Source: an uncultured Bacteroidia bacterium (GTDB lineage: Bacteria; Bacteroidota; Bacteroidia; Bacteroidales; F082). From it: a stretch of 64,000 nucleotides of DNA. Below the pieces are notes generated by a model that saw nothing but the letters and a program-made list of their open reading frames with translations, had not been told where the DNA came from and ran no database searches. Positions 53,510-62,073 of this stretch are shown here, piece by piece. A program made the position numbers and the translations under genes. The stretch spans positions 248,001-312,000 of the forward strand of contig CACYHP010000002.1 in the NCBI GenBank assembly GCA_902774295.1, given 5' to 3'. Numbering within the stretch: the first letter of the stretch is position 1; every line of letters begins with the position of its first letter.

Positions 53510-55080
53510 TGTTTTCCAAGGATTAGTTTAACAATAGTCATTGCGACGAGCAAGGCTGTCAGGAAGACCGCGATTTTGTAGATATAATCGCCGTAACGGA
53601 CGTAAAACGTCAGTTTGTCGTTGGTTTTTATAGTGTTTCGCAAAGCTGTCTGTTCCCAGTATTTGCTTTGTTCGATGATATCTCCACGTTGGTTGATGAA
53701 TCCTGAGATGCCAGTGTTTGCTGAGCGAGCCACGCTTCTGCGCGTCTCGATGGCACGCAGCTTCGAGAACTCGAGATGTTGTTTATGTCCGGGTGAGTTG
53801 CCCCACCAGCCGTCGTTGGTGATGACGAAGAGCATGTCGGCGCCTTTTTTCACAAACTCCGTGACATACCCGCCGAACACCGATTCATAGCAAATCAAGG
53901 TTCCAACTTTATGATTATCAAACGATAATGTACGTGCTTCGTCGTCTTTTTTCAACGTTCCGACGGTGCCGCCAAGGTCGAGGGCGCTGTCTTTGAGCAT
54001 CCGCATAAACCACCAAGAAGGCATTGCCTCTGCCCCTGGGGTCAATTTTGATTTATGATATAGCTGGATTGAGTCTTTGGTGATGAGAGTAGCTGTGTTG
54101 TAAGCATAGAAATACTTGTCGACATCCATAAACCTGCGTGCCGCAAAGTCGTTTTCCGAGCCTTCTGGAGCAATGCCGTAAGCACTGATGCCAATCACAT
54201 AACAAGTCTGCGGATATCTATCGATAAAACGTCTCAACTCATTGATAGAGTAATATTTATCAATCTTCTCAAGCCAGATATTCTCCTGTATTGCCGACTC
54301 AGGGCTCACCACAAAACGGGTGTTTTCGGTCATCAGAGACGCTGCCACCGAGAGGTTTCTGTCCATTATTTGTCGAGGATTCAAGGTGAACTCTTCGGTG
54401 TAAGGGTCGAGGTTCGGCTGGACCACGATGATTTCGACATCGGAACCTTGCTCGGTATAACAATGATACTGGATTTTGCTGATAATCAATGGAATAAATA
54501 AGACACAAATTATTATAATCGAATAAAATAACGGAGATTTCTCCGCTCCGCTTCGCTGCGGTCGAAATGACGCCAGCAAAAATTTGTAAATCAATATATT
54601 AGCGGCGAGAACCCAAAGAGTGCCTCCGGCGATGCCGGTAATTGAGTACCATTGAATCCAAGTATGATAGTGCGAAAAGACATTGCCGAGGTTGAGCCAG
54701 GGCCAGTTGATTTGCCAGTTGAGATGCAGGTATTCAAAGGCTAACACAAAGATTATTAATATGTAATAGCCTTTTTTATTGTCGTAAAGACGTGATTTCA
54801 CGAAGTGATAAGCCCAGAAAACAGTGGTCATGAAGAGGGTGTTAAGCACAATCATGCCGATAGTGCCGACAGCTGTTGTCTTCCAGACCCACCATGTGGT
54901 GAGAGCGTTCCAAATCAGAAAAGTGATGGAAGATATTCCAAATGAATAGTCTTTGTCTTCGAGATAGAGCAAGGGTACGAAAGCCACAAAAGCGAGGGGC
55001 ACAAGACCTCTAACCGGCCATGCTGCGGCTATCAAGAGACCGCTAAGCACTGCCAACCCAACTTTTGTAATCGTCTTCAT
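53497..55080 (-). CDS. lnt: Apolipoprotein N-acyltransferase
   Basis: 527 aa from ATG 55080 (a GTG just upstream at 55083 is also possible). N-terminal membrane helices to about residue 200, then a nitrilase domain with the full triad: Glu in VVSPESAIQEN, Lys in YHKSKLTPGAE, Cys in LICYESVFGG. It adds the third acyl chain to lipoproteins in the inner membrane. Residues about 171-183 (SFRPQRSGAEKSP) are a translated repeat half unit between two hydrophobic segments, lying in a loop next to the membrane. Overlaps holB by one base-pair step (TGATG). Confidence 0.94.
   Translation of the reverse strand: MKTITKVGLAVLSGLLIAAAWPVRGLVPLAFVAFVPLLYLEDKDYSFGISSITFLIWNALTTWWVWKTTAVGTIGMIVLNTLFMTTVFWAYHFVKSRLYDNKKGYYILIIFVLAFEYLHLNWQINWPWLNLGNVFSHYHTWIQWYSITGIAGGTLWVLAANILIYKFLLASFRPQRSGAEKSPLFYSIIIICVLFIPLIISKIQYHCYTEQGSDVEIIVVQPNLDPYTEEFTLNPRQIMDRNLSVAASLMTENTRFVVSPESAIQENIWLEKIDKYYSINELRRFIDRYPQTCYVIGISAYGIAPEGSENDFAARRFMDVDKYFYAYNTATLITKDSIQLYHKSKLTPGAEAMPSWWFMRMLKDSALDLGGTVGTLKKDDEARTLSFDNHKVGTLICYESVFGGYVTEFVKKGADMLFVITNDGWWGNSPGHKQHLEFSKLRAIETRRSVARSANTGISGFINQRGDIIEQSKYWEQTALRNTIKTNDKLTFYVRYGDYIYKIAVFLTALLVAMTIVKLILGKQWKH
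54532..54571. repeat. Half unit of the palindromic repeat inside lnt (copy 7)
   Basis: Forty bases, a single arm running CGGAGATTTCTCCGC to GTCGAAATGAC on the plus strand. No partner arm. Read in frame in lnt. Confidence 0.85.
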
Positions 55081-56216
55081 CACTTGACCCTCAATAGTTT
55101 AGACATCTTACAACTGTCATCCATGAAGACAATGGAGGCGTTGGCGTTGCGCTCAATCTGGTTGATGCTTTCCTCAAACAACTCGCAGATCTGCGCCACA
55201 TTCTTTATATTAATAAAAGGTGCGAAGTTTTTGGTGAAGTTCTTCTCATCGGTCGGGAGCATCACGTCGTCGGGCATGTTGTTATTGAATAACAACGAGT
55301 TATGGAAGATATTCAAGCCATATTCCAAAAACTCTTTTTGTTTCTCGCGGCCTAAAGGTTTGATATCGTTTGCCACCAAGTCGATAAGCTCGGGCAGTGC
55401 TCCTTTGAAGCAGTAACGCATCCATTTTTGGAAGATGTTGGCGTAAAGCTTCTCATCTTCATGATCTTGCGCATAATGCTGTGCCAGGATCCAATTGCCA
55501 TTGGAAAGGGCGGCGGCATCGTAAGCCTCTTGTTCAGTGCAGCCAAAGCGTTGAATCAGAGCATTTTGCGTCTCTTGAAGTCCCAATTTCGGCACTTTGA
55601 CCATCACACAACGCGAGCGTATGGTGGTGAGCAGCTCCTCCTGATGTTCTGCAATGAGAATAAACAGTGTCTTCTCTGGCGGCTCCTCGATAAGCTTCAG
55701 TAACTTATTGGCGCTCTGCACGTTAAGCTTCTCTGCCATCCAGATAATAGCAATTTTAAACTCACTTTCATAAGCTTTAAAGCTGAGTTTGCGCATTATC
55801 GTGGCGGCGTCGCGCACATTGATGATACCCTGTTTGTTTTCAATATCGAGTTTGTTAAACCAATCCGAAAGGTCTGCATATCCTTGACAATCAGTGAGAT
55901 ACTCTCTCCAGTCGTTTAAAAACAAATCCGATTCAGGGTCTTTTTTGACATCCTTGTTGGTGGCTGTCGGGAAGACAAAATGAAGGTCGGGATGGGTTAG
56001 CGACATAAACTTCTTGCATGATGGGCATACGCCACAACTATCTGATTCTGAACGATTTGTGCAGTTGATATATTGAGCGTATGCCAATGCAAGAGGCATC
56101 TTGCCGCTACCTTCCGGACCTAAAAACAGCTGAGCATGCGACACACGACTATCCTTGACGCTCTGAATCAAGCGTTTTTTCAAGTCTTCGTGTCCTATGA
56201 TGTCAGCAAAAAGCAT
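55080..56216 (-). CDS. holB: DNA polymerase III delta' subunit
   Basis: 378 aa clamp-loader AAA+ protein. Opens FADIIGHEDLKKRLIQSV; Walker A-like GPEGSGKMPLALA (residue after the Lys is Met, not Thr/Ser, as expected for a non-hydrolysing delta'); zinc Cys set CTNRSESDSCGVCPSC; sensor region ANKLLKLIEEPPEKTLFILI and TTIRSRC. It carries the SRC motif used in clamp-loader interfaces. Neighbours are lnt (overlap) and the C25 protease (shared base at 56216). Confidence 0.92.
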   Translation of the reverse strand: MLFADIIGHEDLKKRLIQSVKDSRVSHAQLFLGPEGSGKMPLALAYAQYINCTNRSESDSCGVCPSCKKFMSLTHPDLHFVFPTATNKDVKKDPESDLFLNDWREYLTDCQGYADLSDWFNKLDIENKQGIINVRDAATIMRKLSFKAYESEFKIAIIWMAEKLNVQSANKLLKLIEEPPEKTLFILIAEHQEELLTTIRSRCVMVKVPKLGLQETQNALIQRFGCTEQEAYDAAALSNGNWILAQHYAQDHEDEKLYANIFQKWMRYCFKGALPELIDLVANDIKPLGREKQKEFLEYGLNIFHNSLLFNNNMPDDVMLPTDEKNFTKNFAPFINIKNVAQICELFEESINQIERNANASIVFMDDSCKMSKLLRVK

Positions 56217-59200
56217 TATCTCTTAACGATTTTTGTCGTTGTGGTATTACCTTGTTTATCGACGATTCTTACGAAATAGATTCCGCTTGTAAGATCAGCA
56301 ATATTTATTGATTCTGAGTCGATTACATTCTTTGAGATGACTCTTGATCCAACAGTATTGTAAATCTCAACATATTGGATGTTATCGCCTTTCACGTAGA
56401 TGATATCGTTTGCAGGGTTAGGATAGACTTCCATATTGCTATCGTCTTCCACTGATTCCACGCCGAGAATCATAGTGTTGCCCGGGAAAGTAATATCGTC
56501 GACCCAGCAAACATATTCTTCAACGTTGCCGCTTTGAGCTGTATAATAACACCATTTTATGTTATGCTGTCCGGCAGGCAGATCCAATCTATACAATGTC
56601 CAGTCGAGATCTCCATAAAGCATATCTTTGACAACATTATCAAGATAGATAATGAGCGCTGCTCTATTATGTTTGATATGCATTTTATAATAGAATGAGA
56701 GCTCGCCGTCGGTAGTGTTCTCCATATCGACCATCAATGTAGCTGACTGATGTTTCGAAAGCTCTGGTGACTGAGCGCTGAAGGTACCTGTATGTGCCTC
56801 GGCATCGGTGATAAACCAATTATCATCGCCTTCAAGCATCCAGTTGAGATGTGAGAAGTCGCCAGACTCAAAGCCTTCCTGCACTGTTCCGACTGTCAAG
56901 ACAATGTTCTTTTCAGATGAATACTGACCTGTAATAGCGCTTACATTGATGTTAATAGTGGTGCCGTTAAGTGCATCGTCTGCGATTCTAATTTCTATGC
57001 TTTCCGCAAATCCTGCACCGGCTGCCACATTGGCGAAATGAGTGTCGTTGCTGACAAATGTCAGATATTCTGAGTTCAAACTTCCGTGGATATAAGGATT
57101 TTCGGCTAAATAATGGCCTGTATTCTTACCTGTTGCAGTAAGTCTGAATGTCTCACCCGGATCGAGGAAGCCGTTCATGTTGCCAGAGACTTCTTCGTAT
57201 GTCAACTCGTTGATTGTCATGACTGGAGCCACTGCCTGGAAGAAGACATCACGGTTCCAGACGTTGGTGCCATCGGTGCATGTCATAACGAAATCGACGT
57301 AAGTGCCATCAGGGATGTTATTGGCGACTTCGATGTCGAAAGCGTCAGCGACCACCACTGATGAGCCTGCGTTGATGGTTCCAACGTTAACCGTTGACTT
57401 CGACATTGTCACATAGTTGGAGCTTGACGACAATGTTGCAACCACGTTGTTAGCATCGACTGTACCTACATTCTTGAAGTCGACATCCATTGAGATATTT
57501 CTTCCGAAGAGGAAATCACCATGAATATCAATATCTTGCGGATAAACGAATGCTGTATTGGCGTTGATTCCGATAATATCTATTGTCTGTGGCCATGCGT
57601 TAGGTCCGGTGATGATAAGTTGCAGAGTATCAGCGACATCGAGAGCATCTGCAAAGTCGATATTGGCGTTTCCGTTATCATCTGTCATGCCGAAAGCGAG
57701 CAGTTCGCCGTTATGGAAGATGCTGCAGCGGAAGTTGCTTTGTGCCTCGCCTCTATAGGTGATGGTGACAGGTGTTGTGGTAGCTCCCATTGGCAATGCT
57801 GACGCATAGTTTATTTCAGGGCGGAAAGGCTCGTCGAGCCATGGGCAAACAGCCACGTCACCTAAGATATTGATGTCGTAAAGGTTCCAACGCATCGCGC
57901 CGTCATCGCCCCAAGGTGTTGCGACGTAAGGTGCTGTCATTATCTTCATCTCCACGAAAGCTGTTCCTATGTAAGGCAGGCGGTCGTTGTAGTAAGCGTC
58001 CACAAACTCGCGGTTGAGGTGGGCAGCCATGCCGTCGCCCCAAGGTGCATACCATCCATAACGTGAATTGCCTGTTGTTGCAACGAATCCTGTCGAGATG
58101 TTGACCAGACGCTCCAGCATGCAGGTGTGGGTGAAGTCACCGCAGATGCAGCCGTGGGAGTTGAATAATCCGTAGTTATGTGTAACACCGTCCAGTTTTG
58201 CGAACGAGCTGTCGTCGGTAGTATTCACATACCAGCCTGCCACGTAGTCGGTGTTGGCGTGACCGCAGTGGAACACATACTGTCCGCCGTTTGCGTTGAT
58301 GGCGTTCTTGAAGATGTTGCCGCTCCAACCAGAAGGGCTGCCTTCGTAAATCTTCACGAAAGTATATTCCTCAGGAATACCCACTGTGGTATATCCATAC
58401 TCGCTGCTGCCTCCGATAAGTCTTTCCAGATCGGTGCTGCCGTAGTATCCGTCGCCCATATGCTCAGCTCCGAGAATCACTGTATTGAACTCGCCAAGTA
58501 CAGGATTTGACTGATATTCCAGAGTTTTGTGCATCATATTGCGGAACTGTGTCTCGTTGTTGAAAGGCATACGACCCACTCCCACTTCAGGAAGCATGTC
58601 GTCCTCGCCTATCTCGCCCCACAGGCCGTTGTTATTCTCGTCCCAGTTGGTGTCGAAGCAGCCGTAGTACATATCGGCCGGCAGGTTGTCGACATATTCG
58701 TCAGAGACGTAGCAGTAGAGGGCGCGCCATGGCACCAGGCCGGCGTCACCGCCCAGCAATATCAGCATAATGCCGTTGTTCTCGTATTCCTGTTTGGTAT
58801 AGTTGAACACCTTCTCGGCGTTGTCGCGTCCGTCGAAGTTGGCGAGGATGTCTTCCAATGCTGTGACATGTGTGCGGAGGCCGCGTGCCTCGTAAAATGC
58901 CACATATTCATCGAAATGCGACACCCATGCCTCAGGGGTGATGACCAACAGCTCGTAGCCGCTGATAGAACGGCCGCGGGTCTTGTAGTCGGCAACAGCC
59001 TCAGGGTTCTGGGCCATACGCTCCACCTTAGCCTTCACCTCAGGGGTCATCCAAAGCAGATTGCCCTTGTCGGCTCTTGAGGCAGCATACTCCACAGTGA
59101 CAGTCACTGTGCGTGCGTACGACACCTTGCCTGTGGCAGGGACGTATTGCACAGGAGTGAAAGTTGCCATGGCGAAAGAGCATCCGTTCAGATACTGGCT

Positions 59201-59596
59201 GCTGACCTTAGAGGCGGCCTCCAGAGGATAAGTCTCGCCTGATCTGTAGAAATCCTCATCCTTTTCGAACACTATAGGCTCGGTAGACGAAAGCGGGCGG
59301 ACCTGCTGACTCGGCAACAGGTTGTAAGTGCCTTCCAGCTCCACTATGTCGTCGTAGCTAACGCTGATGTTCTGTGCCTGAGTGTTAGGAGGCAGCAGCA
59401 GCGACACCTGCTGGCATGGCAGAGTGGCTTTGCCTGTCTCACCCATGTTTCTGGTGCCGGTGAAGCTGATGACATCGTAGCCATTCACCTCGCTGACCAT
59501 CGGTGTACCGAAATAATAAGTTTTCTGCACTGTCTGAGCGAATGAGAGTGCGCTCAAGATGAGAGTAAACAATGTTGTCAATAATAGTTTTTTCAT
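56216..59596 (-). CDS. Gingipain-family (C25) cysteine protease with type IX tail
   Basis: 1126 aa. Signal peptide to residue 20; a propeptide to about residue 200; then the caspase-like C25 domain. Catalytic His is H446 in FHCGHANTD. The likely nucleophile is C483 in SHGCICGDF, the place of the gingipain Cys before VNGDF. Other family blocks are LLGGDAGLVPWRALYC and VGVGRMPFNN. Ig-like and beta-rich domains follow and the end is a sorting tail (VYPNPANDIIYV, ending TKIVKR). Arg or Lys specificity cannot be judged. It sits between lysS and holB, an unexpected place for a secreted protease. Confidence 0.88.
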   Translation of the reverse strand: MKKLLLTTLFTLILSALSFAQTVQKTYYFGTPMVSEVNGYDVISFTGTRNMGETGKATLPCQQVSLLLPPNTQAQNISVSYDDIVELEGTYNLLPSQQVRPLSSTEPIVFEKDEDFYRSGETYPLEAASKVSSQYLNGCSFAMATFTPVQYVPATGKVSYARTVTVTVEYAASRADKGNLLWMTPEVKAKVERMAQNPEAVADYKTRGRSISGYELLVITPEAWVSHFDEYVAFYEARGLRTHVTALEDILANFDGRDNAEKVFNYTKQEYENNGIMLILLGGDAGLVPWRALYCYVSDEYVDNLPADMYYGCFDTNWDENNNGLWGEIGEDDMLPEVGVGRMPFNNETQFRNMMHKTLEYQSNPVLGEFNTVILGAEHMGDGYYGSTDLERLIGGSSEYGYTTVGIPEEYTFVKIYEGSPSGWSGNIFKNAINANGGQYVFHCGHANTDYVAGWYVNTTDDSSFAKLDGVTHNYGLFNSHGCICGDFTHTCMLERLVNISTGFVATTGNSRYGWYAPWGDGMAAHLNREFVDAYYNDRLPYIGTAFVEMKIMTAPYVATPWGDDGAMRWNLYDINILGDVAVCPWLDEPFRPEINYASALPMGATTTPVTITYRGEAQSNFRCSIFHNGELLAFGMTDDNGNANIDFADALDVADTLQLIITGPNAWPQTIDIIGINANTAFVYPQDIDIHGDFLFGRNISMDVDFKNVGTVDANNVVATLSSSSNYVTMSKSTVNVGTINAGSSVVVADAFDIEVANNIPDGTYVDFVMTCTDGTNVWNRDVFFQAVAPVMTINELTYEEVSGNMNGFLDPGETFRLTATGKNTGHYLAENPYIHGSLNSEYLTFVSNDTHFANVAAGAGFAESIEIRIADDALNGTTININVSAITGQYSSEKNIVLTVGTVQEGFESGDFSHLNWMLEGDDNWFITDAEAHTGTFSAQSPELSKHQSATLMVDMENTTDGELSFYYKMHIKHNRAALIIYLDNVVKDMLYGDLDWTLYRLDLPAGQHNIKWCYYTAQSGNVEEYVCWVDDITFPGNTMILGVESVEDDSNMEVYPNPANDIIYVKGDNIQYVEIYNTVGSRVISKNVIDSESINIADLTSGIYFVRIVDKQGNTTTTKIVKR

Positions 59597-59616
59597 GGTT
59601 GTTTATTTTATTTGAT

Positions 59617-59635
59617 GGACACACGTGGTGTGTCC
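59617..59635. terminator. Hairpin between lysS and the C25 protease
   Basis: GGACACAC (59617-59624) pairs with GTGTGTCC (59628-59635) across a three-base loop, in the 44-base gap. No strong T-run follows on the minus strand, so it may attenuate rather than stop the lysS transcript. Confidence 0.5.
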
Positions 59636-59640
59636 TTACA

Positions 59641-61356
59641 TTATGCGTTTATCCATTTTTCGACTTCCTCGAGCTGCAATGCCGGGACGTCCATCTTTGT
59701 CTTTTTACGGATACCGTTGAGTTTCTCGCGCAGTGCCGAAGGCTTCTCCGACTGCATCTGCTCGACGGTTGTATAGTTTTGTTTCACAAGCACTTCTGCC
59801 CATACCTCAGGCACTCCGACTGCCATGAAGTCTTCTTTTGTGGCGACTTTCTTATGCACTTCGGGGCGCATTGTCGGGAAGAGGAGCACTTCCTGAATCT
59901 GAGTCTGGCCTGTGAGCAGCATCACGAAGCGGTCGATGCCGATGCCCATGCCTGATGTTGGAGGCATACCATATTCGAGGGCGCGGAGGAAGTCCTGGTC
60001 GATCACCATAGCCTCGTCGTCGCCGCGGCCGGCGAGCTTCATCTGTTCTTCGAAGCGTGCGCGCTGGTCGATAGGGTCGTTGAGTTCGGTGTAGGCGTTG
60101 GCGACCTCTTTGCCGTTGATCATCAGCTCGAAGCGCTCAGTGAGTTCTGGGTTGTCACGATGGCGTTTGCAGAGAGGCGACATCTCGACAGGATAGTCGG
60201 TGATGAATGTAGGCTGGATGTAGTTGCCTTCGCATTTCGCTCCGAATATCTCATCGATGAGTTTGCCTTTACCCATCGACTCGTCGACTTCGACCTCGAG
60301 TTTCTTGCACACCTCACGGAGCTGGGCTTCGTCCATGCCGTTGATGTCGATGCCAGTGTTTTCTTTGATGGAGTCGATCATCGAGATGCGTTTGAACGGG
60401 CGTTTCAGGCTGATTTCCTTGTCACCGACATGCAAGACATCTGTTCCGAGCACGTCATGAGCGCAGCGGCATATCATCTCTTCGGTGAAGTCCATCATCC
60501 AGAGGTAGTCTTTATAGGCGACATATATCTCAAGACAGGTAAACTCCGGGTTATGAGAGCGGTCCATGCCTTCGTTACGGAAGTTGCGTGAGAACTCATA
60601 CACGCCGTCGAAGCCGCCCACGATAAGACGTTTCAGGTAAAGCTCGTCGGCGATACGCAGATACATCGGGATGTCCAAGGCGTTGTGATGTGTGATGAAC
60701 GGACGAGCCGTTGCGCCGCCAGGGATAGCCTGCAACACAGGAGTTTCAACCTCAAGATAGCCGCTCTCGTTGAAGAAACGACGGATGCTGTCGATGATGC
60801 GTGTACGTTTGATAAAGATATCTTTAACCTTATCGTTGACCACGAGGTCGACGTAACGCATACGGTAACGCAGCTCAGGGTCGTTGAACTCGTCGTATTT
60901 CACGCCGTCTTTCTCTTTCACGATAGGCAGTGGGCGCAAGCTCTTGCTGAGCACTGTCAGTTCCTTGACGTGAATTGAAATCTCGCCCATCTGTGTACGG
61001 AACACGAAGCCTTTCACTCCGATGAAGTCGCCGATGTCGAGAAGACGTTTGAACACCACGTTGTACAAGGTCTTATCTTCGCCTGGGCAGATCTCGTCGC
61101 GGTTAAGATAAAGCTGGATACGGCCGTAGGCGTCCTGCAGCTCGCAGAATGACGCGGCACCCATGATACGACGGCTCATGATACGGCCGCCGATGCTGAT
61201 ATTCTCAAACTTTGAGAGGTCGTTGTCGTCAAACTGTTCTTTGATCTGTGTGGTTTTCACGTTCACTTCGAACGCTGCCTGCGGATAAGGGTTAATACCG
61301 AGTTTATAAAGTTCCTGTAAAGAATTTCTCCTAATTTGTTCTTGTTCGCTTAACAT
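59641..61356 (-). CDS. lysS: Lysyl-tRNA synthetase, class II
   Basis: 571 aa. OB-fold N-domain ([20 protein letters not shown]); class II core with motif 2 [20 protein letters not shown] and motif 3 [20 protein letters not shown]. After the core, a Bacteroidota-type tail of about 70 residues (from [20 protein letters not shown]) ends in a small helical domain. ATG 61356 ([11 protein letters not shown]) chosen; a 25-residue in-frame extension spans the AT-rich promoter. It is separated from the protease by a hairpin. Confidence 0.96.
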   Translation of the reverse strand: MLSEQEQIRRNSLQELYKLGINPYPQAAFEVNVKTTQIKEQFDDNDLSKFENISIGGRIMSRRIMGAASFCELQDAYGRIQLYLNRDEICPGEDKTLYNVVFKRLLDIGDFIGVKGFVFRTQMGEISIHVKELTVLSKSLRPLPIVKEKDGVKYDEFNDPELRYRMRYVDLVVNDKVKDIFIKRTRIIDSIRRFFNESGYLEVETPVLQAIPGGATARPFITHHNALDIPMYLRIADELYLKRLIVGGFDGVYEFSRNFRNEGMDRSHNPEFTCLEIYVAYKDYLWMMDFTEEMICRCAHDVLGTDVLHVGDKEISLKRPFKRISMIDSIKENTGIDINGMDEAQLREVCKKLEVEVDESMGKGKLIDEIFGAKCEGNYIQPTFITDYPVEMSPLCKRHRDNPELTERFELMINGKEVANAYTELNDPIDQRARFEEQMKLAGRGDDEAMVIDQDFLRALEYGMPPTSGMGIGIDRFVMLLTGQTQIQEVLLFPTMRPEVHKKVATKEDFMAVGVPEVWAEVLVKQNYTTVEQMQSEKPSALREKLNGIRKKTKMDVPALQLEEVEKWINA

Positions 61357-61401
61357 GATGTATATTAATTTTTTATTTTTCAAATATGTATAATAAACTT
61401 G

Positions 61402-61409
61402 CAAAAATA
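61402..61409 (-). promoter_or_regulatory. -7 element for lysS
   Basis: Minus-strand TATTTTTG, exact TAnnTTTG, 45 bases before ATG 61356. Confidence 0.5.
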
Positions 61410-61446
61410 AGCATTTTTTCAGTAAGTACACTTTTATTTACTGATT

Positions 61447-62007
61447 TTATTTAAATTTTGCGATAGAATAGACGTAATGGTCTGTTGTGATGGTTTCAAT
61501 ATGGTATAATTCGTGGTTTTCAAGCACCGTCTTCAGATCGCTGCGGATTCCTTCTCCCGTTAGTTTCAGCACTGCTTCTTTCTTCGTCCAAAATGACAAA
61601 AAAGTCATCACTTGATCAGATGCCGATTCTATTATCGCCCGCTCCTCTTCGTTCATGGTATAAGCTATCAGCGAAGATGTGATTTTACGCGGCATTTCAA
61701 TATCTGCGCCAACTGGTTGATTATCAATAGCGCATAAAGCAACGTCACCCGAATGACTGAAGTTGAAATGTATTTCCGGATGACCTTTTATAATGGGTTT
61801 CCCGCCTTCGAGATATTCGAACACCGGTGGCTCGGTGATGCCGTATTCATTTTGGAGGCCTTCCATGAGGAGCAAGTACACCGCCAGCGACAGCCGCCGG
61901 CCGCTCTCGTGCGCGAACTTCAGCGCCTGCTCACGACGTTGCTCCGACACCTTCGACAAAGCAGCATCAATATCAAGCAATTCCGTATGATCGTTGAGAT
62001 AAATCAT
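61447..62007 (-). CDS. 4'-phosphopantetheinyl transferase superfamily protein
   Basis: 186 aa. Family blocks HFNFSHSGDVALCAI, VGADIEMPRKI (Mg-binding Asp and Glu) and FLSFWTKKEAVLKLTGEGI. It moves phosphopantetheine from CoA onto a carrier protein. The size fits a Sfp-like enzyme rather than AcpS, so a natural-product or aryl-polyene-type carrier is possible. Start ATG 62007 is forced: the next Met is deep in the fold. The open frame continues far upstream, antisense to recG, without coding meaning. Confidence 0.88.
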   Translation of the reverse strand: MIYLNDHTELLDIDAALSKVSEQRREQALKFAHESGRRLSLAVYLLLMEGLQNEYGITEPPVFEYLEGGKPIIKGHPEIHFNFSHSGDVALCAIDNQPVGADIEMPRKITSSLIAYTMNEEERAIIESASDQVMTFLSFWTKKEAVLKLTGEGIRSDLKTVLENHELYHIETITTDHYVYSIAKFK

Positions 62008-62011
62008 GATG

Positions 62012-62019
62012 CAAAAATA
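62012..62019 (-). promoter_or_regulatory. -7 element abutting the phosphopantetheinyl transferase start
   Basis: Minus-strand TATTTTTG, then only CATC before the ATG, the same layout as at 16694. A leaderless message is expected. Confidence 0.55.
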
Positions 62020-62051
62020 TGAAAAAAAATACTTACTTTTTAAAATATTAC

Positions 62052-62059
62052 TATCTTTG
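62052..62059 (+). promoter_or_regulatory. -7 element for recG
   Basis: TATCTTTG, exact TAnnTTTG, 14 bases before ATG 62074. Confidence 0.55.
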
Positions 62060-62073
62060 CAAAAACAATTCTG

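Noticed and set aside
31948..54571. The recurring palindromes as a CRISPR array or insertion sequences
   Set aside because: Spacing is kilobases and irregular, units are inverted pairs, and no transposase or cas gene is present.
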